In this document: positions 1 to 8,446 of the stretch, in pieces
Numbering within the stretch: position 1 is the stretch's first letter
How the letters are laid out: each line of letters starts with the position of its first letter
Origin: Actinomycetota bacterium
GTDB taxonomy: Bacteria; Actinomycetota; Actinomycetes; S36-B12; CAIYMF01
DNA: 37,676 nt
Assembly (NCBI GenBank): GCA_009697815.1
Contig: WLRQ01000023.1
Span: 1 to 37,676, forward strand
Reading direction: 5' to 3'
The notes under the pieces: generated by a model
What the model was told of the DNA's origin: nothing
Seen by the model: only the letters and a program-made list of their open reading frames with translations
Database searches by the model: none
Translations under genes and position numbers: made by a program

Positions 1-457
1 CAATGGTGCCTGACACCGGCGCGGTGACTCGGTTCATCAACTTCATGACCTCGACGATGCACAACTCGGTGCCCGACTCGACTTGTTGACCCACCTCGAC
101 GAACGGGGCGGCACCGGGCTCGGGAGCCCGCCAGAAGACGCCCACGCTCGGTGCTGTGACTGGTGTGCCGGCCACTGCCGCGGGAGCGACGACTGCGGCT
201 GCGGCCGCCGGGGCTGCTGCCACTGGTGCAACCGCCGGAGCTGCCGCGACCGGTGCAGCCGCCACGGCCGCTGGTGCGGGTGCAGCCGGCGCAGCCGTGG
301 GCAGGTGTGCCCCATTGCGGGCCACAGCGATAGTGACGTTGCCGATCGTGACGACGGCCTCATCCCAGGTGGAATTCGCCAGAACGTCGAGCACCTGGCG
401 GATATCACTCGGGGACAGGCTCGCTCCGGCGTCCACGGACGCGTCCGACGCCGTCAT
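1..457 (-). CDS. accB: Biotin carboxyl carrier protein of acetyl/acyl-CoA carboxylase (3' end cut by window)
   Basis: This carries biotin between the biotin carboxylase and carboxyltransferase parts of an acyl-CoA carboxylase in the cytoplasm. About 152 residues are visible. A short folded N-terminus (residues 1-50) is followed by a long Ala/Pro/Val linker (about 52-105) and the start of the biotinyl domain. The biotinylation motif reads VEVMKLMN, with the acceptor Lys at residue 139 (codon 41-43); the last strand runs off the window. The ATG at 455-457 overlaps the stop of the cyclase gene as ATGA, which indicates translational coupling. The partners accC and accD are not in view and are expected to the left. 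The low-complexity linker is normal for BCCPs. An alternative is the carrier subunit of a propionyl- or other acyl-CoA carboxylase. Confidence 0.88.
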   Translation of the reverse strand, partial: MTASDASVDAGASLSPSDIRQVLDVLANSTWDEAVVTIGNVTIAVARNGAHLPTAAPAAPAPAAVAAAPVAAAPAVAPVAAAPAAAAAVVAPAAVAGTPVTAPSVGVFWRAPEPGAAPFVEVGQQVESGTELCIVEVMKLMNRVTAPVSGTI

Positions 458-1287
458 GACTGCGAGACGATCGCGATGGGGCGCAACGGCGAACCGGTGC
501 CACCACGAAGACGCAGCGGAAGGCCGACGAACGTGAAGTCCGTGACCTTATGCGCTGCGAGGACGTCGAGGTTGAGCGACTCCATGATGTAGATCCCCTT
601 CTCCACAAGGTTGTGCACGTGCACCGACATGGCCACGATGGCCGGGTCTGGCTTGTGCTCGTAGTTCATCGTGTCCGAGCCCGTCGCAATGATGCCGCGA
701 GCGGACAGCCATTCAGCTCCCGAGCGCGAGACGCCCGGAAGTCCATGCTTGATCGAGATGTAGGCGTCGCTGTCGTTCCAGTAGCGCAGCCAGCCGGTCC
801 GGACCAGGACGATCGAGCCCGGGCCGGGCTTGGTGCGGTCGGCGAACCATTCCTCGAACTGGTCGGCGCCGATTCCGTCGGCCGGGGTGAGTTCGCGACC
901 GAAGAGCGCCTCGGCATCGACGAGGTGACCTGGCCCGATCAGCGGCGGGATCTCTTCGGTACTGCCGACCTCGAGCCCACCAGTGGCCGACTGCGCCTCG
1001 GTGACGTTGCGACCCCCGAAGACTTCACCGTTGAGTGCGATGTGCCCGAGCGCGTCGACGTGCGACCCGACGTGGGCACCCATCGAGAAGATCTCCATCG
1101 CGGATGAGATGCCGTTGGGGTAGACCCCCTCGCCATGCTGCTTGGCCATGGCGAATGAGAACGGCGGGTGATACGGGTGCCTGGTCATCCCAGGCTCGAG
1201 GAGAAGGGCCAGATCGAAGATCCGGACGTCGTTGGACGTCGGCCACGGGATGCTCCGGTCGATATACCCACCAGACCAGGACTCCAT
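454..1287 (-). CDS. Cyclase/kynurenine-formamidase-like metal hydrolase
   Basis: A 277-residue cyclase-family protein (PF04199). Members are metal-dependent hydrolases or lyases such as bacterial kynurenine formamidase KynB, isatin hydrolase and polyketide cyclases. The metal motif HVGSHVDALGH lies near residue 80. A second conserved stretch, TGSDTMNYEH, is followed by a histidine-rich VHVHN segment. An ATG 14 codons upstream exists, but the start at 1287 has AAGGAG eight bases upstream and was preferred. The stop overlaps the BCCP start by four bases, and the gene sits downstream of thiolase and enoyl-CoA hydratase genes. No tryptophan-pathway genes are nearby, so a role in opening or hydrolysing a CoA-pathway intermediate is more likely than kynurenine formation. 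The substrate is not known. Confidence 0.8.
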   Translation of the reverse strand: MESWSGGYIDRSIPWPTSNDVRIFDLALLLEPGMTRHPYHPPFSFAMAKQHGEGVYPNGISSAMEIFSMGAHVGSHVDALGHIALNGEVFGGRNVTEAQSATGGLEVGSTEEIPPLIGPGHLVDAEALFGRELTPADGIGADQFEEWFADRTKPGPGSIVLVRTGWLRYWNDSDAYISIKHGLPGVSRSGAEWLSARGIIATGSDTMNYEHKPDPAIVAMSVHVHNLVEKGIYIMESLNLDVLAAHKVTDFTFVGLPLRLRGGTGSPLRPIAIVSQS

Positions 1288-1356
1288 CAGTGCCGCTCCT
1301 TCATCTTCACGTTGCGGGGGGCAGGCCATCGCCGGAGAGGGCGACAGGGGTTGACC

Positions 1357-2562
1357 TTACGAGATCCGTTCGAGCAGCAATGCCATGCCCTGGCCGCCAG
1401 CGACGCACATCGAGGCAACCCCGAAGGTTTCATCGCGCCGAGTCAGCCCGTTGATCAACGTTCCCAGGAGTCGTGCACCCGTGGCGCCGAAGGGGTGCCC
1501 GATCGCGATGGCGCCACCGTGGACGTTGACGCGAGCCTCGTCGAGCCCAAGATCATCGATGGAGGGGAGCACCTGTGCCGCGAAGGCCTCGTTGATCTCG
1601 AACAGATCGATGTCGCGCGCCGACATCCCGCGCGCCGACAACAGCGCCCGGATCGCCGAGACCGGACCAAGACCCATGATCTCAGGTGAGAGCGACGTCG
1701 AGGACGTGGCCACGATCCTGGCAAGGGGCGTGATGCCGAGCTCGTGGGCGTAGTCAGAGCTCATCACCACGAGCGCCGCCGCGCCGTCGTTGAGCGGGCA
1801 TGCATTGGCAGCGGTGACGGTGCCCTCGGCTCGGAAGACCGGCGACAGGGAGGCCATGCGCTCGATGGTCGAATCGCGGCGAGGGCCGTCGTCTGTGGTG
1901 ACGACGGTTCCATCCGCAAGCGTGATCGGCACGATCTCGGTGTCGAAATAGCCCGCGTCGAGTGCCTCGATCGCCCGCTGCTGACTACGCAGGGCGTACT
2001 CGTCCTGACGCTCGCGGCTCACCCCACGAAGCACGGCGACATGCTCCGCGGTCTGCCCCATGTCGATGTAAACATCGGGGAGGAGACCCTCGGTACGAGG
2101 GTCGGTCCAGACCTCGCCCGACGCGGTGAAGGCGGCTGAGCGCTCCATGGCGGCGGCGAAGCGCGGGTTGCGGGAGTCATCGACCGGAGTGCGATAGCGC
2201 GACACACAGTCGACACCCGCGGAGATGAACGCTCGCCCCTCCCCCGCACGGATCGCGTGCAAGGCCATGCGCGTGGTCTGCACACTGGAGGCACAGAAGC
2301 GGTTCACGGTGACACCGGGGACATCGTCGTAACCGAGCTGAATGGCCACTCGCCGAGCGATGTTGTCGCCGTGCTCGTCGCTCGGAACTGCGCAACCCAC
2401 AAAGAGATCGTCGAGTGTTGAAGGGTCAAGGCCCGGAACCCGTGACATCGCAGCGCGCACGACTGTCTCGGTGAGATCGTCGGGGCGCACCGAAGCAAGG
2501 GACCCACGGAAGGCCTTACCGAACGGGCTGCGCGCCGCTGCGACGATGACCGCATCAGTCAC
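1357..2562 (-). CDS. Acetyl-CoA acyltransferase (catalytically complete thiolase)
   Basis: A 401-residue thiolase, the usual length, predicted to cleave 3-ketoacyl-CoA with CoA or to run the reverse condensation. The nucleophilic Cys90 is in NRFCASSVQT, the base His356 in AIGHPFGATGAR, and the second Cys386 in MCVAGGQGMA near the C-terminus. All three catalytic residues are therefore present, unlike the two thiolase-like proteins encoded upstream. The start is GTG at 2560-2562. The enoyl-CoA hydratase stop lies seven bases upstream, so the two genes are cotranscribed. It is a FadA/acetyl-CoA C-acyltransferase type that supplies the terminal cleavage step of the operon's beta-oxidation. Chain-length preference cannot be read from sequence. 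Confidence 0.92.
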   Translation of the reverse strand: MTDAVIVAAARSPFGKAFRGSLASVRPDDLTETVVRAAMSRVPGLDPSTLDDLFVGCAVPSDEHGDNIARRVAIQLGYDDVPGVTVNRFCASSVQTTRMALHAIRAGEGRAFISAGVDCVSRYRTPVDDSRNPRFAAAMERSAAFTASGEVWTDPRTEGLLPDVYIDMGQTAEHVAVLRGVSRERQDEYALRSQQRAIEALDAGYFDTEIVPITLADGTVVTTDDGPRRDSTIERMASLSPVFRAEGTVTAANACPLNDGAAALVVMSSDYAHELGITPLARIVATSSTSLSPEIMGLGPVSAIRALLSARGMSARDIDLFEINEAFAAQVLPSIDDLGLDEARVNVHGGAIAIGHPFGATGARLLGTLINGLTRRDETFGVASMCVAGGQGMALLLERIS

Positions 2563-2569
2563 GGCGCGA

Positions 2570-3364
2570 TCATTTCCCCGTGAAGACGGCCGGACGCTTC
2601 TCGCGGAACGCGACGAGCGACTCAGCGTGGTCCTCAGTCTTGCGGCAGACGGCGGCGGAGTAGGCCTCGAGCTCGGCGAGCTGCTCGAGCGATGCCTGCC
2701 ACGACTGATCGACGAGAGTCTTGGTCATCCCCAGGGCGACGGTGGCACCCTGCGCGAGTGATCTCGCGGTCTCGAGAGCGACATCCATCAACTCGGCGCC
2801 CGGCACCGAGCGCGAGATCAGGCCCATCTCGACAGCCTCGCGCGCATCGAATCGGCGCCCCGTGAGCAGGAGCTCCTTCGCGCGCATGGCGCCGACGATC
2901 CGAGGGAGGAAGTACAGGACCCCGCAGTCGGGGGCAAGCCCGCGGTGCACGAAACCCAGTGACATGGGGGCGTCATCGGCGGCGATCACGATGTCGCACG
3001 CGAGGGCCAGGCTCAGACCCGCACCATGCGCGTGACCGTTGACGGCCGCCACAACGGGCTTGGGAAGCTGGGCTAGCGGAACGAAGACCTCGCGGAGCAG
3101 CTTGTCCTGACGCATACGGGCCGCCTGGGGTGCACGGCCCGGGTCCATCTCTGACAGGTCGCCACCCGCGCTGAACGCGCGACCGGAGCCCGTGATCAGA
3201 ACGGCACGGACATCGTCGTCGTAGCGCACCTGGCGAAGCCACGCCGACAAAGCGTCCTTGAGAACACCATTGAGGGCGTTCATCGCCTCGGGTCGCTGGA
3301 GTGTGACGACGGCGAGGCCGTCCTCCACACTGATATCGAGGACGTCGCCGGACGGCTCGGACAT
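2570..3364 (-). CDS. Enoyl-CoA hydratase/isomerase (PaaG-like active site)
   Basis: A 264-residue crotonase-fold protein. The oxyanion-hole segments are SGRAFSAGGDLS (about 60-71) and VNGHAHGAGLSLALACD (about 112-128). The catalytic region reads GLAPDCGVLYFLPR, with Asp where classical hydratases carry their second Glu and no Glu at the first position. Asp here is typical of PaaG-type enoyl-CoA isomerases. An isomerase or another crotonase reaction is therefore more likely than simple hydration. An upstream extension is open, but the ATG at 3362-3364 overlaps the stop of the DUF35 gene as TGATG, which fixes the start by coupling. Downstream is the true thiolase. Confidence 0.87.
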   Translation of the reverse strand: MSEPSGDVLDISVEDGLAVVTLQRPEAMNALNGVLKDALSAWLRQVRYDDDVRAVLITGSGRAFSAGGDLSEMDPGRAPQAARMRQDKLLREVFVPLAQLPKPVVAAVNGHAHGAGLSLALACDIVIAADDAPMSLGFVHRGLAPDCGVLYFLPRIVGAMRAKELLLTGRRFDAREAVEMGLISRSVPGAELMDVALETARSLAQGATVALGMTKTLVDQSWQASLEQLAELEAYSAAVCRKTEDHAESLVAFREKRPAVFTGK

Positions 3365-4302
3365 CAGGCGCTGCCGTCGATCACCTGGAAGTACTCGATA
3401 TCGGCGAGGCTGCCGGTAGCGCGATCGCTCCACACGGCCTTGACGCGAGATCCGGGCTTGACGATGCCCGAGCGGGCCTCCTCTGCGGAGAGTCCGCCGA
3501 CCGAGTGGATGAGCCGGGTCGCGGTGCCGTCGAGAACGATCTCGGCGTAGACGTAGGGCGGGGTCATGCGCTGGCCCACGAACTCGATGTGGACCACGGA
3601 GCAGGCCTGCACCGTGCCGGTGTCGGGGATGTCGATCCAGTCCTTCGTGGGGACGAAGCAGACGTCGCAGAACCCGCGGGGCGGGAGCAAGACGTTGCGG
3701 CAGGACGGGCAGCGAATTCCGCGGATCCGACGGTCGTTCTTCACACTGTCGAAAAGGGATCCGTAGAAGTGACCGTAGGAGTGCTCGTAGGTGAGTTCCA
3801 TGCGGTAGGCAAGCTGCTCGATCGGGGCGAGCAGTTCGTTGGTGGGGGCGAGTGCTCCGACGGTGCTCTCCGCGTCGATCGCGAACCCGGTGATGTCCAT
3901 GACATTGCCTGCGGGCTCGGCCGCCCAGCGCGCACTCACACGCGCCCCAAGGACGAGGCTGCTGACATCGGTGTCGACGATGCGATGCAACAGCGGAACG
4001 TCCGTGCCGTCGAGGAGGACGAAGGCGAGGATGCCCCGCTCGGTGACGGTCCAGCCGGTGAGCTCACCGGTGGACGGAACGGCCACGAGCTCGCCGGTCT
4101 CCGCGCCACAGTCGCCGCAGAAGTCCTGTGCCGGAACACGGACGGTGGCGCACGCAGCGCAGCGCGACCCAATGATCCGCTGGGCGCCGAGCTCGGCCAG
4201 GAAGGTGCCCATGGCCTTGCCGGCAGTCAGGGTGTACGGCATCGAGAGCCTGCTGGTCATCGATCCCATGGTCTCGCGGGTCGATGTGGCGTTGTTGGTC
4301 AT
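3364..4302 (-). CDS. Tandem zinc-ribbon/OB-fold (DUF35) acyl-CoA-associated protein
   Basis: 312 residues containing two complete DUF35 modules. The first zinc ribbon uses Cys48, Cys51, Cys62 and Cys65, followed by an OB-like domain (about 70-140). The second uses Cys198, Cys201, Cys212 and Cys215, followed by a second OB domain to about 310. Most family members have one module of 130-150 residues. DUF35 proteins partner thiolase-like enzymes, as in steroid side-chain Ltp2 with its DUF35 partner, or the archaeal thiolase-HMG-CoA synthase bridge. The gene lies between the thiolase-like genes (stop at 4312, ten bases upstream) and the hydratase. I infer that each half binds one of the two adjacent thiolase-like proteins. 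GAGGGG lies upstream of the ATG at 4302. Confidence 0.88.
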   Translation of the reverse strand: MTNNATSTRETMGSMTSRLSMPYTLTAGKAMGTFLAELGAQRIIGSRCAACATVRVPAQDFCGDCGAETGELVAVPSTGELTGWTVTERGILAFVLLDGTDVPLLHRIVDTDVSSLVLGARVSARWAAEPAGNVMDITGFAIDAESTVGALAPTNELLAPIEQLAYRMELTYEHSYGHFYGSLFDSVKNDRRIRGIRCPSCRNVLLPPRGFCDVCFVPTKDWIDIPDTGTVQACSVVHIEFVGQRMTPPYVYAEIVLDGTATRLIHSVGGLSAEEARSGIVKPGSRVKAVWSDRATGSLADIEYFQVIDGSA

Positions 4303-4311
4303 GTGAGCCCC

Positions 4312-5469
4312 TCAGTCCTTGGTCGAGCCGACGACGGCGACACCTCGGAGGTTGGCCCAACCTCCACCGGCCTGGACGAGTCCGAGTTCGGCGCCCTGGA
4401 TCTGGTGGGCACCTGCCTTGCCGGTGACCTGCATCGCAGCCTCGGCCAGACGGATCAGCGCGGTGGCTCCGATGGGGTTTGCACCCATGCAGCCTCCGGA
4501 CGGGTTGACCGGGATATCGCCGGTCATTTGGGTCGCACCCGAAGCGATGAGTTCGGCAGCGCCGCCCTCAGGGCACAGGCCCAAGCCTTCGTAGTAGCTG
4601 AGCTCGAAGCAGGTGTAGGGCTCCTGCACCTCGGCGACGTCAAACTGACGGCGAGGATTGGTGACCCCAGATGCGCGGTAGACCTTCGCCGCGGCGATCT
4701 TCAGCGGCTCTGACTGCAGCATTGAACGGTGGGCCGCGTTATCGGCCTCGCTGTAATACGCCATGCCGCGAATCCAGGCAGGCGTGGAGGTGATGGCCTC
4801 GGCGTCGCCCTCGGCGGCGAGGATCACCGCACACGCACCGTCGGAGATCGGCGGAACATCGAGGACCTTGATCGGCCAGCAGAGCGGCTTGGAGGCGAGC
4901 ACCTCCTCGACGGTGACTTCCTTCTTCACATGCGCCTTGGGATTGAGCATCGAGTTGGCGCGGTTCTTCACGGCCACCATCGCCGCAGCCTCCTCGGTGT
5001 GCCCGAGGCGATCCATGCGCGCACGCCAGTAGGCAGCGGAGAAGCCCATGATTCCGACCGCGAACTCACGTCCCCAGAAGGGGTCGTAGAGGGTCGAGAT
5101 TGAGGCCTGCAGCGCACCCTCGGACAGCTTGTCGTAAGCCACGACCAGAACGCGCTTGGCGACGCCGCCCTTGATCTGGTTCATGGCGGCGAGTGCGCCG
5201 GCAAGACCGGTGCCGCCGCCGCTGGTGACGCGAACAACGGGCTTGAAGCGTGCGCCAAGTGCGTCGACGAGCCACTTCTCAGGCTGGTTGACCGCACCGA
5301 ACATCGCCGGGCCGCTGGCAACGACGACGGAGTCGATGTCGGCCATGGTGAGGCCGGCATCGGCGAGGGCCTCCATGACGGCCTCACGTGCGAGACCGGC
5401 CTGGCTGACGTCGAGGCGGCGGCGGGCGTGTGCCGTCTGCCCGGTGCCCACGATGGCGATGTTCGTCAC
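4312..5469 (-). CDS. Thiolase-fold protein without thiolase catalytic residues, SCP-x/Ltp2-like
   Basis: 385 residues with the thiolase fold of the SCP-x/lipid-transfer family. Where thiolases have the nucleophilic Cys this protein reads VTSGGGTGL (Ser83). The usual NEAF box is VQEPYTCF, the GHPxGA loop is GANPIGA, and the C-terminal CxGGG is replaced by VQAGGG. All thiolase chemistry is therefore lost. The family includes Ltp2, a retro-aldolase that removes propionyl-CoA from steroid side chains with a DUF35 partner, and the next gene encodes a DUF35 protein. The GTG start at 5467-5469 overlaps the stop of the second thiolase-like gene as GTGA. The likely role is C-C bond cleavage or CoA-ester handling in a complex. 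It is certainly thiolase-fold, but the reaction is inferred. Confidence 0.85.
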   Translation of the reverse strand: MTNIAIVGTGQTAHARRRLDVSQAGLAREAVMEALADAGLTMADIDSVVVASGPAMFGAVNQPEKWLVDALGARFKPVVRVTSGGGTGLAGALAAMNQIKGGVAKRVLVVAYDKLSEGALQASISTLYDPFWGREFAVGIMGFSAAYWRARMDRLGHTEEAAAMVAVKNRANSMLNPKAHVKKEVTVEEVLASKPLCWPIKVLDVPPISDGACAVILAAEGDAEAITSTPAWIRGMAYYSEADNAAHRSMLQSEPLKIAAAKVYRASGVTNPRRQFDVAEVQEPYTCFELSYYEGLGLCPEGGAAELIASGATQMTGDIPVNPSGGCMGANPIGATALIRLAEAAMQVTGKAGAHQIQGAELGLVQAGGGWANLRGVAVVGSTKD

Positions 5470-6599
5470 GAGGTCTCCAAAGTGATGACGCAGTGGTTCT
5501 GCATGCCGAGACCGCCCGATGCGTGGGCGAGTCCGCGACGCGCACCCTGCGGGGCGTGGTCGGATCGGCCGCCGAGCTGGGCGGCGACCTCGTGAAGGCG
5601 GACGAGCCCGGATGCCATGACGACATCCGCGGGAAGTGCGCCACCCGAGGGGTTCAGGCCCGGCGAGGCGCCGTCTGCGTAGAGGTCGATGGCCTTGCCA
5701 GGCTCGGCCATCCCCAGGGCCTCGAGAACCATGAGCTCACCCGCGGTGGACCCAGCGGAGACTTCGACGATGTCAAAGTCCGAGGCGCCCGAGGCACCCG
5801 CCATCCGGTAGGCCGCGCTCGCGGCAGCGGCCGCGGCCGGAAGTGTCGCGCCATCACGTGCGGCGATGAAGTGTTGGTCGATCGCCGAACCCATACCCGT
5901 GACCCACACCGGTGAACCACCGATCTGGCGGGCGACATCCTTGCTCGCGAGCAGCACCGCAACGGCGCCATCGACGGGCCTGGCCATGTCCGAGCGACGC
6001 AGCGGGCTCGCGATCTCCTGGGACCAGTACTCGTCCTGGAGCATCTCCAAGGTGGCATCGACGAAAGTGTTGCCATCGGCAGCGGCCCATGCCCTGTGCG
6101 TGACCGCGCGCAACGCACTGGCCGGGACCCCAAATCGGGTCAGGTAGCGCTGAGCGAACAGGCCCGCGACGGCGTTCTGATCGAGCCCGACCGGCCGCTG
6201 GGTGAATGGCTCCGCGAGGGAGGTCCAGTAGTCATTGGGGTCGCTCTCGGAGGACTTGGAGTAGGCCACGATCAGGCCCACCGACGCCGAACCGGAGGCG
6301 ATCTTGGTAGCCCCGTAGAGGGCCGACCAGAGGCCGTCCTCCTCAACGCGGGACTCTTCCTTGTGGTGAGCTCCCATGGCGCCGAGGAAGCCACAGTTAG
6401 AGATGCTCCGCCCGTCGAGGAAGTCACTTCCCGAGTCGATGACGAAGTCAACGTCCTCGATCCGCAGGCCGGTGCCGAGCAATGCTCGGGCCACAGCCTC
6501 GGAGATGAGGTCGACGTGCTGTCGGTCCGACCACGCCGCCTTCAACTGCGTCTGCGCGCTGCCGACTACGGCCACGTTCCTACTTGTCGCTGCCACCAT
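5466..6599 (-). CDS. Second, more divergent thiolase-like protein lacking catalytic residues
   Basis: 377 residues of thiolase superfamily shape: N-terminal VAVVGSAQTQ, a mid region with VAYSKSSESDP, then VDGAVAVLLAS, and C-terminal NPSGGALPADV and HASGGLGMQNHC. The Cys nucleophile position reads EEDGLWSAL, the GHPxGA loop is absent (GALPADVVMASG), and the terminal Cys motif is HASGGLG. It is more divergent than its neighbour and probably cannot act as a thiolase. Its stop overlaps the next thiolase-like start by four bases, and it begins two bases after the PQ-loop gene. A heteromeric complex with the neighbouring thiolase-like and DUF35 proteins is the simplest reading of this conserved-looking arrangement. 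Confidence 0.82.
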   Translation of the reverse strand: MVAATSRNVAVVGSAQTQLKAAWSDRQHVDLISEAVARALLGTGLRIEDVDFVIDSGSDFLDGRSISNCGFLGAMGAHHKEESRVEEDGLWSALYGATKIASGSASVGLIVAYSKSSESDPNDYWTSLAEPFTQRPVGLDQNAVAGLFAQRYLTRFGVPASALRAVTHRAWAAADGNTFVDATLEMLQDEYWSQEIASPLRRSDMARPVDGAVAVLLASKDVARQIGGSPVWVTGMGSAIDQHFIAARDGATLPAAAAAASAAYRMAGASGASDFDIVEVSAGSTAGELMVLEALGMAEPGKAIDLYADGASPGLNPSGGALPADVVMASGLVRLHEVAAQLGGRSDHAPQGARRGLAHASGGLGMQNHCVITLETS

Positions 6600-6601
6600 G
6601 C

Positions 6602-7279
6602 CTAGTTTCTACCATGCGTTTGTTTGGCAGGCAAGGTGCCCACACGCGCGACCCGACGGCGACGCCCCGCGGCGGCGTGCTCAAGCGCGACAACCGTGGC
6701 GGACATGCTCGATCCGGCGAGGGATGCCAGCATGATCGTGACATCACCCAGCAGTATCCCGTAGAACTCCCAGCACACACCCGAGCCGAGCCCTACCCAC
6801 CAGGTGACACGTGAGACCTCAGAGGGTGTCACCTCACGCCAGGTCCGAAAGGACCGCCGAATCTGCGGCACTCTGATGAGTGCGATGGCCACGAGCAAGC
6901 CGCTCACGAGGGCGACCGGGGCAAAGAATCCGACCGCCGCGACCACCGAGCCAATGCCCGGGATACCGACCCAGAGTGCGATGCCCGGCATCGACAGGGG
7001 GTCGAACCTGTGGATGCCCAGAACGAGCGCACAGTTGGCCACCAGAGCGAACACATTGCACCACAGGACCAGGGCGTTGCCCTCGCGGATGGAGTAGCCG
7101 ATCCATAGGAACGCGAGCATGCAGAACAGCCACCAGGTGGCGCCCGAGACTCCGACGCTGGCACGGTCGCGCCAGACCTTGACCGCCTGGGGTGCCGCCA
7201 CCGACAGTGTCAACACCGAACCGATCACGCCAAGGGCAGTGGCGAGTGATGAGCCGGGGTCGGCAGCGAGCAAGGTCAC
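6602..7279 (-). CDS. Two-PQ-loop (SWEET-like) integral membrane protein
   Basis: 225 residues, strongly hydrophobic, with about six or seven membrane segments. Two PQ motifs are visible: AAPQAVKVW (Pro30-Gln31) and RVPQIRRSF (Pro138-Gln139). Each precedes a positively charged loop and a Thr-Trp-Trp segment (ATWW, VTWW), so the protein is an internal duplication of a three-helix PQ-loop unit. PQ-loop proteins include SemiSWEET sugar carriers and lysosomal amino-acid transporters. The C-terminus is a basic tail. The start is GTG at 7277-7279 with a GGGAGG-like site upstream. It is the first gene of the acyl-CoA operon, two bases before the thiolase-like gene. The transported compound is unknown. 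Confidence 0.78.
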   Translation of the reverse strand: MTLLAADPGSSLATALGVIGSVLTLSVAAPQAVKVWRDRASVGVSGATWWLFCMLAFLWIGYSIREGNALVLWCNVFALVANCALVLGIHRFDPLSMPGIALWVGIPGIGSVVAAVGFFAPVALVSGLLVAIALIRVPQIRRSFRTWREVTPSEVSRVTWWVGLGSGVCWEFYGILLGDVTIMLASLAGSSMSATVVALEHAAAGRRRRVARVGTLPAKQTHGRN

Positions 7280-7430
7280 TTGCGCCTCCCGCCCTTCTGC
7301 GACCGCAACGCGAGGCCGGGTCTAGCCACCGGTGACGTGCGACGCGTGGCAGCGCCTGTCGAGGCCCCGCGGTCGTGTGGTCCACGATGCTATGCCCGGG
7401 GAGGCCATGAGCCCGACCTTCGCCCGAGGC

Positions 7431-8381
7431 TCAGGCGCTCAGCACCCGCACGGGCGAACCCGCGGCAAAGGCGGCGATGTCCTCCACCACCTCGCCAAAC
7501 CAGACACGGAAAGTCTCGGTGGTCACGTACCCGACGTGCGGTGTCAGCACCGTGTTCGGAAGTCGGCGCAGAGCGTGGTCGGGCGGGAGTGGCTCCTGAT
7601 CGAACACATCGAGCGCCGCGCCTGCGATCACGCCGTCCCGACACGCGCGGATCAAGGCATCCTCGTCGACGATGGGGCCCCGACTGGTGTTCACGAGCCA
7701 GGCGTCCGGCTTCATTGCCCGGAGGTCGTCGTCCACCACGAGGCCGCGGGTGCGCGCGGACAGGACAAGGTGCACCGAGATGACATCCGAGGTCGCGAAG
7801 AGTTCACGCCGACTCACGAGCGTGGCGCCGCGCTCGCGCGCGACCTCTGCAGTGAGGTTCTCGCTCCAGGCGACGACCTCCATGTCGAATGCCGCAGCGA
7901 TCCTGGCCATACGTGTCCCGGTGTTTCCCAGGCCCAGCAGCCCGAGCCGGAGTCCGGGTAGTGATCGTCCCGGCACCGGGGCCCACTCACCCGAGCGCAT
8001 CGACAAGTCCCGTGCGGGGACATCGCGCAATGCCCCGAGGATCAGGGCCCAGGCCAGTTCGACGACCGCTCCCCCACCCATGGACGTCGCGGACACCGTG
8101 ATGCCGAGATCGGCGCACGCCGCAAGGTCGATGGCCGCATTGAACGGTCCGGTGGTGACGAGCAGTCTTAGGCTCGGGAGCCGCTCAAGGAGACTGCGAC
8201 CGATGCGCGTGCGCTCACGCTGCACGACGATCACGTCGAATCGTTCAAGAATCCCCGCGAGCTCGACCTCGTCATGAAAATGCCGGTCGAGGGCGAGGAG
8301 TTCGTCGACGCCCTCGAGCACCGACCAGTCGGCCGACCCCAGCGCCACGCCTTCGAGATCGTCCATGATGCAGATGCGCAT
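7431..8381 (-). CDS. D-2-hydroxyacid dehydrogenase (NAD-dependent)
   Basis: 316 residues of the D-isomer-specific 2-hydroxyacid dehydrogenase family, a cytoplasmic enzyme interconverting 2-hydroxy and 2-oxo acids. The nucleotide-binding GLGNTG is at about 150-155. The catalytic triad is visible as Arg234 (VNTSRGPIVDE), Glu263 (DQEP) and His282 (TPHVGY). An in-frame start ten codons upstream at 8411 is possible; MRICIMDD at 8381 gives a natural N-terminal beta strand and was preferred, although its ribosome site is weak. It follows the mycofactocin SDR on the same strand after 65 bases and precedes the acyl-CoA operon after 151 bases. It may use a substrate made by the mycofactocin-linked enzymes, which is inference. 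Phosphoglycerate dehydrogenase is less likely because the regulatory domains are missing. Confidence 0.88.
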   Translation of the reverse strand: MRICIMDDLEGVALGSADWSVLEGVDELLALDRHFHDEVELAGILERFDVIVVQRERTRIGRSLLERLPSLRLLVTTGPFNAAIDLAACADLGITVSATSMGGGAVVELAWALILGALRDVPARDLSMRSGEWAPVPGRSLPGLRLGLLGLGNTGTRMARIAAAFDMEVVAWSENLTAEVARERGATLVSRRELFATSDVISVHLVLSARTRGLVVDDDLRAMKPDAWLVNTSRGPIVDEDALIRACRDGVIAGAALDVFDQEPLPPDHALRRLPNTVLTPHVGYVTTETFRVWFGEVVEDIAAFAAGSPVRVLSA

Positions 8382-8446
8382 GACACCACCATGGCAGATG
8401 GATAGACCCAACCCCGGACCGGGAGTGACCCACTCAGCGATGGGTT

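Noticed and set aside
156..536. Ala/Gly repeat-like plus-strand frame
   Set aside because: The low complexity is the antisense of the Ala/Pro linker of the biotin carrier protein.
3505..4713. Long open frame of about 400 codons on the plus strand
   Set aside because: It lies antisense to the DUF35 and thiolase-like genes, whose protein motifs are clear. Such shadows are common in high-GC DNA, and its product resembles no family.
6608..6623. Possible sixth copy of the shared operator (reverse strand CAAACAAACGC)
   Set aside because: Two positions fail the consensus and it lies inside the end of the PQ-loop gene.
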